DNA of 64,000 bases from Thalassospira profundimaris (GCF_003326795.1 NZ_JPWI01000001.1:1-64000), one strand, 5' to 3'; positions 24,876 to 34,651 are shown, counted from the first letter of the stretch. Notes: generated by a model not told the origin, from the letters alone. Numbers and translations are program-made.

Positions 24876-25475
24876 ATGACATTTGCATCCGCACATCACA
24901 CATCTGCTGACTGGCAGGCCCTTCGCAAGGGCCTGCACAGATTTGTGCAAAATCGCATTCCCCGACATGCGGTTGAGGATGTGGTCTCGGACATTCTCGA
25001 AGCCATCATTCGCAACAAGCAAACACTCGGTGCTGCATCCAACCCGACCGCCTGGATATATGCCGTTGCACGCAGCAAGGTTGTTGATTTTTACCGCAAA
25101 CAGAGCCTCGAACGCACCGCATTGCAGAATTTGCAGACAGACCTGACGCGCGATCTGGCACATACTTCTCCGGACAGTGCCGGTCTCCATGACTGTCTGG
25201 CTGCCTTCATTTCGGAACTAACCGATGCAGATCAGAAAATTCTCAGGGAAATAGATCTGGAACAAAAACGTCAGACTGACTTTGCGGCTCAGCACGACAT
25301 TGCTCTGCCCACGGTAAAATCCCGTGTTCAGCGTGCCCGAAGGCGTTTGCGTGATCGACTGATCGCATGTTGCCCGAATGGAAGCACACATAAATGCGAC
25401 CACTCATGTCCGGACTCCGGATCATGTGACGCGAACCAGTCAGAAATTTCCGAGGGAAAAGCTTGGAGCGGGTGA
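24876..25475 (+). CDS. SigZ-like ECF sigma factor with cysteine-rich tail
   Basis: A 199-residue ECF-type sigma factor: region 2 at about 15-80 (VEDVVSDILEAIIRN, TAWIYAVARSKVVDFYRK) and region 4 at about 110-163 (LTDADQKILREIDLEQ, LPTVKSRVQRARRRLRDRL). The tail has five cysteines at 165, 166, 174, 178 and 184, unusual for a sigma factor and suited to binding thiophilic metals. No anti-sigma gene is adjacent. It follows the ArsI/CadI gene by six bases. The last 12 bases overlap the tRNA-Gly gene on the other strand. Confidence 0.82.
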   Translation: MTFASAHHTSADWQALRKGLHRFVQNRIPRHAVEDVVSDILEAIIRNKQTLGAASNPTAWIYAVARSKVVDFYRKQSLERTALQNLQTDLTRDLAHTSPDSAGLHDCLAAFISELTDADQKILREIDLEQKRQTDFAAQHDIALPTVKSRVQRARRRLRDRLIACCPNGSTHKCDHSCPDSGSCDANQSEISEGKAWSG

Positions 25476-25537
25476 AGGGAATCGAACCCTCGTATGCAGC
25501 TTGGGAAGCTGCCGTTCTACCATTGAACTACACCCGC
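25464..25537 (-). tRNA. tRNA-Gly (anticodon CCC)
   Basis: Read on the minus strand: acceptor arm GCGGGTG with CACCCGC, D arm TTCAATGGTAGAA, anticodon stem GCAGC/GCTGC enclosing TTCCCAA (anticodon CCC), T arm GAGGGTTCGATTCCCTT, discriminator T and an encoded CCA (25464-25466). The 3' end overlaps the last codons of the sigma-factor gene on the opposite strand. Confidence 0.95.
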
Positions 25538-25771
25538 GAAGCGCGCGTTTTATAGCCCGCTTTGGAAAGGCGCGCAAGCAGATCGCAATCGTTAGCGGCA
25601 ATTAATTTTCCCGTGCCCGTCAGGTAGTCGGGCATGAACCCGCCCCAAAAGAAACGCCCGGACCATCAAGAAACGCAAGACGTTCAATGACGGTAATCCG
25701 GGCGAAATTCCATGCGTGTCTGTTCCTGCCTGACGGGTCCGATTGACCCGTCACTGGAAACAGAGACGCAA

Positions 25772-26251
25772 TTAGCGGGCGCGTTCGGAAATCGGTGCGT
25801 TGACCGACAGTTCCATATCCCACGGGAAGTAGATCCAGGTATCTTGCGATACTTCGGTGACAAAGCTGTCAACGATTTCACGACCAAGCGGCTTGGCGTA
25901 AACCGTTGCGAAATGTGCGTGCGGAAGCTTTTCACGGACCGCCTTGGCGGTTTTGCCGGTATCGACCAGATCGTCGATAATCAGCATGTCCGTTCCATCA
26001 CCTTCGATGCCTTTAAGCCATTCAAGATCGCCACGGCTTTTGTCAGAGTAGCTGCGCACACAAACCGTATCAATCAGGCGAATATCAAGTTCGCGCGCGA
26101 TGATCGCCGCAGGAACCAGACCGCCACGGGTAATTGCGATAATGCCTTTGTACGGGCCTTTTTCCAAAAGACGCCATGCCAGTGCACGTGCATCGCGATG
26201 CATCTGTTCCCAGGAAACCGGGAAACCTTTGTTATAAGGAGCTTCGCTCAC
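25772..26251 (-). CDS. gpt: Xanthine-guanine phosphoribosyltransferase
   Basis: A purine-salvage enzyme of 159 residues that converts guanine and xanthine with PRPP to GMP and XMP. The PRPP motif is [16 protein letters not shown]; other features are [19 protein letters not shown] at the N-terminus, [20 protein letters not shown], and the C-terminal [12 protein letters not shown] place the start at a GTG (26249-26251) preceded by AGGAG, giving the usual length; an ATG at 26299 would add a hydrophobic, non-family extension. Confidence 0.93.
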   Translation of the reverse strand: MSEAPYNKGFPVSWEQMHRDARALAWRLLEKGPYKGIIAITRGGLVPAAIIARELDIRLIDTVCVRSYSDKSRGDLEWLKGIEGDGTDMLIIDDLVDTGKTAKAVREKLPHAHFATVYAKPLGREIVDSFVTEVSQDTWIYFPWDMELSVNAPISERAR

Positions 26252-26431
26252 AAGAATTCTCCTGCGCCAGATCAGTTCGCCAAAACGGTTAGCCATCACA
26301 TTGTGAACGATACCAGACCGTCAAGACAGGGACTCACAAATTTAAGGCGCTTAACTACGCCTTGTTTGCTCATGTGGCAAGAGCCGCGGTCGCTTAACGA
26401 TATCCACCATTGATCTGACGATAGCATGAAA

Positions 26432-28330
26432 TCAAATAGTTGCCGATTTTTCAGCAGCTTCGCCTGCATTTTCCGGCTGTGCTGTGTGACCGTCATCAAG
26501 CGCTTCTTCTTCCTGCGCAAACAATGAACGTACAAACGGAATGTAACTTAGCATTCCCAAACCGATGACGGCCAACCAGTTGACCGGTGCAATAGACAGA
26601 ACAGACAGTTCCAGAACAATCGCACCAAAGGTTACAATGGCGACACTCACAACCAAATCGATCAGACAAATCAGCAACATAAACCAATTACGTGCTAATT
26701 GACGCATTTCCGGATCAAGGCACTCGGCCCAGTGCTGCTCCGACGTCCGATTCCTTAACCAGACGCCAGCAACATTTGGCATGCGGGGAATAACCCTCAT
26801 CATCGACACAACCACCGACAATTTATTCCTGATTGTCAGCCGGCAGTATTCCCAAGGATGACATTCCCTGTCACTCGCAACACTTGGCTGCGGTAGCGAC
26901 GGAAATGACTGACGCGCAATCTTGGCCAGACCAAAACGCAGGAAAATAATGATCATCAGGGTTGTAAGTTCGATGAGGTCAGCTGTCAGCCAGGAGCTGT
27001 ATGTTGCCTTATCCGAAAGGTAGCTGGAGCCATTGCTCAGGAGGTTTTCCAAAGCCATCGCATGTATGTAAACCCCGGGAATATCGGTATCGAGCGTTGG
27101 AGGACGAACAACGTCCTGGAACCCCTGAAGGTTCTGACCATACATAACGATACGGTCTTTGAAATTCTCCACCCAGCGACCAGCAGACGGCGTATCCCGA
27201 AAAACCTGCTCTGCAGAAATTGTATGGAATGGCGAACAATTTACGTCAGCCCGATTACTGAAACCAAACAGCACTGCCAGGTTTCCAATCACACGTTTGA
27301 ACGCATCCTCATCCGTGTATTGCGGCCCGCATTCATATGGCGGAATAGCATTCCCGTGCTGGTCATATGCTTTTTTCCACTCTGAATAATCGGCCTGCCT
27401 GTCGGGCCACGACAGCCACATTGGTCGGTCCAGTAATTCATCGCGCCATGCAAGCCATGAAGACTTGTCTGTCTTCGCAGGCATGATGAGTGACTGATCA
27501 CATTTCCAGCCACGTTCAACTGATTGCGCACGTTCCTTGCCGGTGCATAAATGCTGATAGATTGTTGTTGCGGCTGCGGTAATACCTGAAACGTCACACC
27601 CGCGAAGATTCCCGTTACCTGTGCGGCGCATAACAGCATCATCGCAAAGAGGCAGATCTTCCGCGTTCTGTATCTCTGCGATACGGCCCGCATTTCGCAG
27701 TTCCGGGGCAAGCTGGTATGACAATGCCCTGATATCGGCCTGACCACGCAAATCACCCCAACCTGCAACCAGCGTCACATAGGGTGCAAGCTCTGACAAA
27801 ACGGCGTGATGCTGATAGAAATTCAGTGCCCCTGCTTGCAAGTAAACAGGTATATCCATCATCTGATACATCTGAAGTGTGCCGACCAGCATCGTCAAGC
27901 TGTCGTCATGCACATAGAGTTCCGGCATCCATTCATCCGATTGCGCGCCTGCTGGTGGTGCAGCACGCCGGTCCCGGAATGTAAAATCGATGAACAGTGC
28001 CTTTGGCTTGGCTGTCAGCAGCTTTCGCAGAACTTTGGCATGCAAACCATACACGGCCGGCCAACTTGATTTCAAACCTGCCAGTGATTCGTCATCAAGC
28101 AAAATGACACCAATGTCATCCACCTGCTCGGCAGGGTACAAGGGCGCACCGACCGTCCTGTTAAAAACGGCATAACTGTATTCATCGACGGCATCGCCAA
28201 TAGCATCCGGCTCAATCAGCAAAATGAGCGCGGCAAGCACCACGTTTATAACGCCCCACCAGAACGGCTTCAGACGGGCAACTTTGAATTCCTTGTGGTG
28301 CTGCCCGTCTGGTGTGTCTTTCTGCACCAT
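26432..28330 (-). CDS. CHASE2-domain membrane protein without output domain
   Basis: A 632-residue membrane protein. TM1 lies at about 24-41, followed by a large extracytoplasmic CHASE2-type sensor (about 60-440; DDIGVILLDDESL, LLTAKPKALFIDFTFRD, IVMYGQNLQGFQDVV, TDIPGVYIHAMALENLL). After it come TM2 (about 450-473), a basic cytoplasmic loop of about 75 residues, two or more helices at about 548-600 and an acidic tail. CHASE2 proteins usually end in a kinase, cyclase or GGDEF domain; here there is none. The start codon abuts the stop of the upstream M48 gene, the third of a tight three-gene operon. Partner-mediated signalling is an inference. Confidence 0.8.
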   Translation of the reverse strand: MVQKDTPDGQHHKEFKVARLKPFWWGVINVVLAALILLIEPDAIGDAVDEYSYAVFNRTVGAPLYPAEQVDDIGVILLDDESLAGLKSSWPAVYGLHAKVLRKLLTAKPKALFIDFTFRDRRAAPPAGAQSDEWMPELYVHDDSLTMLVGTLQMYQMMDIPVYLQAGALNFYQHHAVLSELAPYVTLVAGWGDLRGQADIRALSYQLAPELRNAGRIAEIQNAEDLPLCDDAVMRRTGNGNLRGCDVSGITAAATTIYQHLCTGKERAQSVERGWKCDQSLIMPAKTDKSSWLAWRDELLDRPMWLSWPDRQADYSEWKKAYDQHGNAIPPYECGPQYTDEDAFKRVIGNLAVLFGFSNRADVNCSPFHTISAEQVFRDTPSAGRWVENFKDRIVMYGQNLQGFQDVVRPPTLDTDIPGVYIHAMALENLLSNGSSYLSDKATYSSWLTADLIELTTLMIIIFLRFGLAKIARQSFPSLPQPSVASDRECHPWEYCRLTIRNKLSVVVSMMRVIPRMPNVAGVWLRNRTSEQHWAECLDPEMRQLARNWFMLLICLIDLVVSVAIVTFGAIVLELSVLSIAPVNWLAVIGLGMLSYIPFVRSLFAQEEEALDDGHTAQPENAGEAAEKSATI

Positions 28331-29800
28331 TTACATACCAGCCATTTGGCCGACCGGGGATTGTCCCGCACACATTGCACGCTGCTGCGGATACCGTGTA
28401 ACGCAACCGATAAGAAGTTCATTCTCGCGCACCTTGTTGCCGCTTGCTTTCACAAGCGGGTACATGAACCGGTAAGCTTCAAGAGGCCAGTCATAATAGG
28501 TCGCAACCTGCTCTACCCGATCAAAAGCGGTTTCAACATTGCCAAGCGATTTTAGTATTTCAGCCCGCTTCATCTCGACAGGCAGGGCAAGAACTTCGCC
28601 GTTTCCAATCAGGTCAATGTTCTGAGCAGCTTTTTTGAGGTTGCCCTGACGTTCGCGAACCTTGGCAAATGCCCAGCGTGTATAGGGATGATTTGTCGTC
28701 ACACCGCTGACTGCCTTGCGCGCATCGGCTTCAAGAGCCCTGAAATCGATATCACTGTCGTCGCGCTGCAACGTCTGCAAGATTTCACCAGCAATCCGGT
28801 AGCTTTCCAGTGCCTGTTTGTTCCGCTCAACAACAGAATCGAAAGCTTCCTTATGGATCATCCGGCTTGCGCGTTCCGGCATATATTCACGCATCCCGTA
28901 AGCAAAGATTTCTTCTGCGCGTTCTGCCGCGTCATCGTGCTTGGCTGCCAATTCTTGCTGGACCGTATTGACGGCATTGCCAAGTTCAGAAATGAACTGG
29001 TTGAACAGGGCATTGTCCTGGCCTTTCGGCTGAAATTGTGCCTGAAGAAACAGCTCAAGCTGATTTCGGGTAACCTGATAACTCGCACCAAATTTATCTT
29101 CTGCCTCTTTCGCAACCTCAAAATAACCCGATGCCCCCTTTGGCTGGTATCCGGCTTTGACCATCAAATCCAGGCCGAGATAATCAGCTACCCGCTCCTG
29201 GCTGCGATCCCAGTTAGGCAGCAACAGATCACGCAAAATCAAATCACTGCCATACATCTGGCCAGCTTTACGAAGCAAATCGCTTTGGTCACTCGCATTC
29301 CCAAGCGCCATATCAGCAGCCGTCAGAAGATAAGGACGCAGTACAGAAAACAGATTCTCCGGTGTATGCTGCATCAAAACATGGCTGTATTCGTGCGCGA
29401 CAAGAAAGGCCAGTTCATCTTCGCTGCGCAGATATTCAAATGCAGAATGATAAAGGAACACAACCCCTTCACGTGCCGCATGGGCACCCGGACCCGAATT
29501 GCCAATCAGAACAATCTCGGCTTGCGGTGCTCCGGCCGGAGCCACGGCAATGATCTTGTCGAGCACCCCTTGTGCATATTGCTCAAGATCATCAATCGGA
29601 GCCTCTCCGATTGACTTGGCCATTACAGCCGTTTTTGCTGAGTGAATTTCCTGAACCGAGTAAGTCTTTGGTGTCGGCACCGAAACAGTGTCGATGAATT
29701 TTCCTTTTTCGGGAATGTCACCCGAAAGCAATTGCATATCTTCGACGCAACCGGTCAGTGCAACCGCACCAACCAGCGAAATCAAGCCGAGTTTCTTCAT
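28331..29800 (-). CDS. M48 family metallopeptidase lipoprotein, BepA-like
   Basis: A 489-residue lipoprotein: signal with lipobox ending at Cys18 (ALTGC), then an M48 domain with zinc motif HEYSH in LVAHEYSHVLMQH and the third-ligand helix SQERVADYLGLD. A long helical C-terminal half (about 330-489) looks TPR-like. The layout resembles BepA/YfgC, an outer-membrane quality-control protease. It starts two bases after the stop of the small exported-protein gene, with AAGGGGA as ribosome-binding site, and its stop touches the CHASE2 start. It probably works in the periplasm with both. Confidence 0.82.
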   Translation of the reverse strand: MKKLGLISLVGAVALTGCVEDMQLLSGDIPEKGKFIDTVSVPTPKTYSVQEIHSAKTAVMAKSIGEAPIDDLEQYAQGVLDKIIAVAPAGAPQAEIVLIGNSGPGAHAAREGVVFLYHSAFEYLRSEDELAFLVAHEYSHVLMQHTPENLFSVLRPYLLTAADMALGNASDQSDLLRKAGQMYGSDLILRDLLLPNWDRSQERVADYLGLDLMVKAGYQPKGASGYFEVAKEAEDKFGASYQVTRNQLELFLQAQFQPKGQDNALFNQFISELGNAVNTVQQELAAKHDDAAERAEEIFAYGMREYMPERASRMIHKEAFDSVVERNKQALESYRIAGEILQTLQRDDSDIDFRALEADARKAVSGVTTNHPYTRWAFAKVRERQGNLKKAAQNIDLIGNGEVLALPVEMKRAEILKSLGNVETAFDRVEQVATYYDWPLEAYRFMYPLVKASGNKVRENELLIGCVTRYPQQRAMCAGQSPVGQMAGM

Positions 29801-29802
29801 TT

Positions 29803-30213
29803 TTATTTCCCCTTAGCCGAAACGCAGTCTGCGCCTGCACCCCGTGTTCCTTTACCGCCCAGTGTTCCGATGTCTCCCCCGCAGACGACCGGACTACGTG
29901 CAACTTCCTTGCCCTGAACCACAATCATGTCGTCAGGGACCCAATAGATTTCTTTTTCGTTGAGAAAGCGGATCTGATACGCGCCAAAATTCTGACTGTC
30001 GTGAGAATAGAAAACCACCTGATCCGGGAAGTTTTCGCCCAGTATCATTCTGTCGCATGTCCGGGTTTTCCCGCCTGAATCGCACATAACAACCGGAAAC
30101 GAAGGATGGGTAACAGTAACCCCGCGCACTTCTTCATCCTGCGCAAATACACTGTTTCCGCTGAGCGCGAAAATGGACGCCGCAACGAAGCCAAACAGAT
30201 ATAATTTTGCCAC
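29803..30213 (-). CDS. Small exported cysteine-containing protein, unknown
   Basis: A 136-residue protein with a clear signal peptide (about 1-24, cleavage after VFA). The mature part has four cysteines (VVMCDSGG, TRTCDRM, PVVCGGD and ADC near the end) that could form two disulfides, and a Gly-rich C-terminus ending in Lys-Gly-Lys. I do not recognise the family. It is the first gene of the three-gene operon with the M48 peptidase and CHASE2 protein, so it may be the ligand, substrate or cofactor of that system. Confidence 0.65.
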   Translation of the reverse strand: MAKLYLFGFVAASIFALSGNSVFAQDEEVRGVTVTHPSFPVVMCDSGGKTRTCDRMILGENFPDQVVFYSHDSQNFGAYQIRFLNEKEIYWVPDDMIVVQGKEVARSPVVCGGDIGTLGGKGTRGAGADCVSAKGK

Positions 30214-30394
30214 CCAGAAAATCCCCCACCGTGCATGTCAAATGCAACTGACCCGTGAGGAACATCATGCATCTTCGAAAAAGATGATGTAACTATTCGA
30301 AAGGGATTTTATCCTACCCATTCAGGTAGTTACGCCCCATCGAACATTTAGGGAAACCTGATAAATATCGCCATTTCCCGACAATTCAGTTCTT

Positions 30395-31981
30395 TTAAAC
30401 TGTCATTTCGTCACGTTGCCGCGCCTGAAGAAGCGTTGCAAAATCGCCCGAAAGTTTTTTAACAGGCACCGACCAGTCGGCCGGTGCCTGTTGCCGGTAA
30501 ATCCGCATGGTCGGATACCAGGGGCTGTCCGACCGGTCGACCATCCAGCGCCAATCTGTCGTAAACAGCTGCAACATCCAGACCGGAACGCCGAGCGCAC
30601 CGGCAAGATGGGCAGGTGAACTATCAATCGAAATCACCAGATCCATCGCCTTCATCAAGGCCGCGCTGTCTCCGAAATCATGAATATGATCGCCAAGGTC
30701 GGTCACAAACGCATTCAGGCCCAGCTTATCAAGATCGGCACGCCGATCATCAATCTGGAAACTGTAAAACGCAGCACCCTTTGCCGAAAGGATCGGAAGC
30801 AACATCTCGATCGGACACGACCGGTCACGCGGATTGAGTTTCCCCGCCCAGATCAACCCGACCTTAAGAACCGTCCCCGGTGTTGGCGCCAGTCGGACAT
30901 GTTTGCCCGGCGGCGGCGTCAAATAGGGATCAGCCGATATTTTCAAAAGCGCATCGCCGCCGATCCCCATGACATGGGGCAAACTCAAAAGCGGAACATG
31001 CACATCAAATTCCGGAAGTGGCCGGCCTTTTTCAACCAGCGTTCCCACACCGGCAACGGTGCGCATGATCGGCAATAATTCCTTGCGACATTCAAGGATG
31101 ACATGGCCCGCTTTCCTGGCCACCAGTGGCACAAAGCGGGCAAACTGGATCATGTCGCCAAAGCCCTGCTCTGCACGCAGCAAAATACGTTTGCCACGAA
31201 GATCGGTTTTGCCATCCCATTCCGGGGCCGTATCAAGCGGACGGATCGGATTATCGGCCAGTTTACGCCGCGTCTCATATCCGGCCCAGCCGTCGGCATA
31301 GTTCCCCAGTGCCAGATGTGCCAATGCCTTGTCCCAATTGGCGTCGACATAATCGGGATCAATCGCCAATGCCTGATCGAAATGCCTTAGCGCATCTTCA
31401 AACCGGTTCAGATCACGATAGACAAGCCCCATATTGAAGGTATGCGACTTGATGCTGTCATCAAGTTCAAGCGCCTTCTTGTGTGCGACAATGGCCTCGT
31501 CAAAACGCATCATTTCGCGCAGGCAATTGCCCATATTCGACCATAACCCGGCATTTTCCGGTCGCAGTTCAGCGGCACGACGATAAGCCATCAGGGCCGC
31601 TTCAAACTTTTTGCTGCGCCGTAAGGCAACACCAAGATTGTTCCAGACATCGGGTTGTTGGGGGTTCTGGCGAAGAGACGCGCTATACAGGCGGATGGCA
31701 TCATCAATCTGTCCCGCCTGATGGGCGGCCAGACCACGCTGGAACAGATCATTGATGACCCGGCGCTTTTGGGCGACTTGTGCAGCGTCTGCCATGTTTG
31801 CCTGCGATTCCGGCGCGACATCCCCCCCGGGAGAAGGAGATCCTTTGCCCGTCGCCTTTGACGCCGTCGCAATTTCCGGATGGGGCACCGAAGCGCCTGA
31901 CGGAGTGGCCTTTTTAACACTGGCTGATTTTCCGCCCTTCTTGCCGGACCGCTTTTTGGTTGTTGTCGCAGATTTCGCCAT
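30395..31981 (-). CDS. TPR protein fused to a glycosyltransferase-like domain
   Basis: A 528-residue cytoplasmic protein. Residues 1-70 form a Lys/Ser/Ala-rich low-complexity tail (KKRSGKKGGKS). TPR units follow at about 75-240 (DVWNNLGVALRRSKKFEAAL, GLWSNMGNCLREMMRFDEAI, HTFNMGLVYRDLNRFEDAL). The C-terminal half has GT-B motifs with VGLIWAGKLNPRDRS and the donor-site region DLVISIDSSPAHLAGALG. Similar proteins modify flagellin or surface structures, but the acceptor here is unknown. The ATG at 31981 has GAGGGGA upstream; the frame is open to 32056. Confidence 0.82.
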   Translation of the reverse strand: MAKSATTTKKRSGKKGGKSASVKKATPSGASVPHPEIATASKATGKGSPSPGGDVAPESQANMADAAQVAQKRRVINDLFQRGLAAHQAGQIDDAIRLYSASLRQNPQQPDVWNNLGVALRRSKKFEAALMAYRRAAELRPENAGLWSNMGNCLREMMRFDEAIVAHKKALELDDSIKSHTFNMGLVYRDLNRFEDALRHFDQALAIDPDYVDANWDKALAHLALGNYADGWAGYETRRKLADNPIRPLDTAPEWDGKTDLRGKRILLRAEQGFGDMIQFARFVPLVARKAGHVILECRKELLPIMRTVAGVGTLVEKGRPLPEFDVHVPLLSLPHVMGIGGDALLKISADPYLTPPPGKHVRLAPTPGTVLKVGLIWAGKLNPRDRSCPIEMLLPILSAKGAAFYSFQIDDRRADLDKLGLNAFVTDLGDHIHDFGDSAALMKAMDLVISIDSSPAHLAGALGVPVWMLQLFTTDWRWMVDRSDSPWYPTMRIYRQQAPADWSVPVKKLSGDFATLLQARQRDEMTV

Positions 31982-32437
31982 TTTGTTCCCCTCACGCCCC
32001 GCCCGATGCCTGACCGGAGCAACCCCGCTTACCAAAGTATGAAAGAATGAATCCACAACTCATATATTTTGAATCGCTGCGGCACTTTCACATAAGCAGA
32101 TTAGTATATTTTACCAAAAAACACCTTACCAATAGGCGTATTTGTCGTTTGTCATGCACGAAACCGAATATTCCGCAAAACCGTCGTTTCTTGTTTCGAT
32201 AATGTGACTGTATGGGGTAGCCTCAATGGCAGAAGAGACGCTTTTTGCTTCAACTTCGACGTCCCCACGCGGTAAAGTGGATAAAATATAAAAACGCAGA
32301 ATGATCCTGATTTCTTAAAATTCAGGAAAATAATCTGCCAATACCCTGTCAGGCCTTCGCAAAATAACAGCGGCGAAATGTGCGGCAGAAAATCTAGGGA
32401 AGCGATTAAAAGCCTTTGAAGGAGTGGGAGACCATAA
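31982..32437. other. AT-rich intergenic region between divergent genes
   Basis: Separates the TPR-glycosyltransferase gene (minus) from the chemoreceptor gene (plus). It must hold both promoters, but I see no clear -35/-10 pair or flagellar-sigma site. A short imperfect inverted repeat, TCCTGATTT with AATTCAGGA, lies near 32308-32333. AAGGAGTGGGAG at about 32419 is a strong ribosome-binding site for the chemoreceptor. Confidence 0.5.
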
Positions 32438-34096
32438 ATGGCTGAACCAAAAAGATCCGGTGCATCTGTCGGACGAAAAGTTATCTTTGTTATCGTCGCA
32501 CTTCTGGTCGTCGGCTTTGGCGCCATGATGACCATTCAGACCGTTTCACAACGCGAAGCCATGATCGAGATCATGTATAATGAATCGGTCGAAAAAACCG
32601 AGATGCTGTCGACTGCGGTCCAGCCCGGTTTCATTGCGATGGATGGTGCATCCGTCGAAAAGGAATTCCGCAAGATCACCGACAAGGAAGGCTCCCAGCT
32701 CGCGAGCCTGATTGCCGCCAATCCGGACGGTGATGCCATTGGCACCTATCAGTCCGAAACCCTGCGCCAGCACGATCTTCCGGCCTTGATCGAACCCTAT
32801 CTTGAACAGCTCGAAAACAAGGAAGTCATCAGCTTCATCTCGGAAAATGCGGTTATTGTTGCGGCCCCGATCACCAAATATTCCAAACGCCGTGACGAAG
32901 ACCAGTATCGGGGCATGCTGATCACCGCATGGTCGCTTGATCGTGTAAATGCCGAAGTCAAACAGGCCGTGATCGTACAGGTCGCCCTTGCTGCTGCCAT
33001 CCTTGTTGTTCTGCTTGGGGCCACCTGGATTGTTCTACGCAACCAGATCCTCACCCCGATGGTCAAGATCAACGGTGCGATGCAGGCCCTTGTTGATGGC
33101 AATCTTGATGTCGAAGTGCCCGGTGTCGGCCGCAAGGACGAAATCGGCGAAATGGCATCGTCGGTCGAGATTTTCAAGGAAAACGCCAACCGCGTTGCCC
33201 AGCTTGACCGTGAACGTGAACAGGAACGCGAGCGCGCCGAAGCCAAGCGCCGCGAAGCCATGGCGGGCCTTGCCGGACGGTTCGAACAAACCGTCATGGG
33301 TGTTGTTGATGGCGTTTCGGGCGCATCTGGTGAAATGCAGGAAGTCGCCCAGACAATGGTCGCGGCTGTTCAGCAAAACGAAGCCGGATCACAGGCCGTG
33401 GTTGCCGCCGTCGAACAGGCAAATCACAGCGTTGAAACCGTTGCCAGTGCGGCCGAACAGCTTGCTGTTTCGATCCGTGACATCAGTGCACGCGTGAATG
33501 AGACATCAAATATCACGGCAAATGCCAGCACCGAGGCCGTCCGGGTCAACGAAATGGTGCAGGGACTTGATGTTTCGGCACAGAAAGTTGGTGAAGTCGT
33601 CCAGATCATTCAGGCGATTGCCGAACAGACCAACCTTCTGGCACTTAACGCAACCATCGAGGCTGCCCGTGCAGGCGATGCTGGCAAAGGCTTTGCCGTG
33701 GTCGCCAACGAGGTCAAAAACCTCGCCAACCAGACCGCGCGCGCGACCGAAGATATCTCTGCCCAGATTTCCGGCATTCAGGGTTCGACCCAGGAAGCTG
33801 TCGGTGCCATTGACGGCATCACCAGCATCATTGCCAATCTGAACGAAATCGCATCCGAGGTTGCAGCAGCTGTTGAAGAACAGGGGCAGGCCACCACCGA
33901 GATTTCCAACTCGGTCCAGCAGGCCGTTCAAAGCACGCAGGAAGTCACCAATCACATCCATGAAATGCGTGAAGCTGCCCGTCAAACCGGCGAAGCAGCG
34001 CATCAGGTACTTGGCGCTTCTGACAAGCTCAACAGCCAGTCCGGCACCCTGCGTGGTGAAGTCGGCAACTTCCTTGATGAAGTTCGTGCAAGCTAG
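32438..34096 (+). CDS. Methyl-accepting chemotaxis protein
   Basis: A transmembrane chemoreceptor of 552 residues: TM1 about 14-34, a small periplasmic domain of about 145 residues, TM2 about 182-203, HAMP about 204-258, and a long coiled-coil signalling domain. The conserved tip is [28 protein letters not shown] (CheA/CheW contact), with [12 protein letters not shown] just after it. The ligand domain is unusually plain and gives no clue to the ligand. No C-terminal NWETF-like pentapeptide is present. A terminator follows. Confidence 0.93.
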   Translation: MAEPKRSGASVGRKVIFVIVALLVVGFGAMMTIQTVSQREAMIEIMYNESVEKTEMLSTAVQPGFIAMDGASVEKEFRKITDKEGSQLASLIAANPDGDAIGTYQSETLRQHDLPALIEPYLEQLENKEVISFISENAVIVAAPITKYSKRRDEDQYRGMLITAWSLDRVNAEVKQAVIVQVALAAAILVVLLGATWIVLRNQILTPMVKINGAMQALVDGNLDVEVPGVGRKDEIGEMASSVEIFKENANRVAQLDREREQERERAEAKRREAMAGLAGRFEQTVMGVVDGVSGASGEMQEVAQTMVAAVQQNEAGSQAVVAAVEQANHSVETVASAAEQLAVSIRDISARVNETSNITANASTEAVRVNEMVQGLDVSAQKVGEVVQIIQAIAEQTNLLALNATIEAARAGDAGKGFAVVANEVKNLANQTARATEDISAQISGIQGSTQEAVGAIDGITSIIANLNEIASEVAAAVEEQGQATTEISNSVQQAVQSTQEVTNHIHEMREAARQTGEAAHQVLGASDKLNSQSGTLRGEVGNFLDEVRAS

Positions 34097-34111
34097 GCTG
34101 CCCTGAACCCG

Positions 34112-34154
34112 ATAAAAAACGCCGCCCGGTCTGACCGTGGCGGCGTTTTCTTTT
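34112..34154 (+). terminator. Terminator downstream of the chemoreceptor
   Basis: AAAACGCCGCC (34116-34126) pairs with GGCGGCGTTTT (34139-34149), with a further CGGT/ACCG pairing inside the loop, then CTTTT. A-rich left flank also allows minus-strand use by the convergent GNAT gene. Confidence 0.85.
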
Positions 34155-34168
34155 GGGCGATGATTGTT

Positions 34169-34609
34169 CTAGCGCAGCGGATCGCGCCTTTGCGCATCCT
34201 CGTCAACCCGCATCATCATCAGATCATCAAGGTCTTCATAGCCGTGAAGCCGATAAAGCGGCTGCATGTCATTGGTCGCCAGCATCCAGCGTTTCACGCG
34301 CAGCAATTCCGGATGGGTATGAAGGGTTTCCAACATCCGGGCGGCGATGCCCCGTCTACGATATCGCGGATCAACGAATACATCGGCGACATACGCAATG
34401 GCGATCTGGTCACTGACCACGCGCGCAAAACCGACCTGCCTGCCATCGCAATAGGCCCCGACCGGAAAGGACATCTCGACAGACCGGTCAAACTCGCCAC
34501 GCGTCCGTCCGCCAGCCCAATAGGACTCTGCGATAAACCCATAACAATAGGCCAGATCAATCTTGTCGCGATCCGTGCTGATGTCGATGTCGTCGGTATC
34601 GTTGCTCAT
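34169..34609 (-). CDS. GNAT family N-acetyltransferase
   Basis: A 146-residue acetyl-CoA-dependent transferase. The core reads VGFARVVSDQIAIAYVADVFVDPRYRRRGIAARML, with the acetyl-CoA-binding R-R-x-G-I-A motif, followed by the second conserved segment MLATNDMQPLYRLHGY. This is the small YitI/Aac-like subtype often annotated as acetyltransferase of unknown substrate. It is 42 bases downstream of nothing on its strand except ubiB's end region, and converges on the chemoreceptor. Confidence 0.85.
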   Translation of the reverse strand: MSNDTDDIDISTDRDKIDLAYCYGFIAESYWAGGRTRGEFDRSVEMSFPVGAYCDGRQVGFARVVSDQIAIAYVADVFVDPRYRRRGIAARMLETLHTHPELLRVKRWMLATNDMQPLYRLHGYEDLDDLMMMRVDEDAQRRDPLR

Positions 34610-34651
34610 CGAAAACCTCCGCGTCTGACTAAGGCCTTGCGAGAAAGGGGC

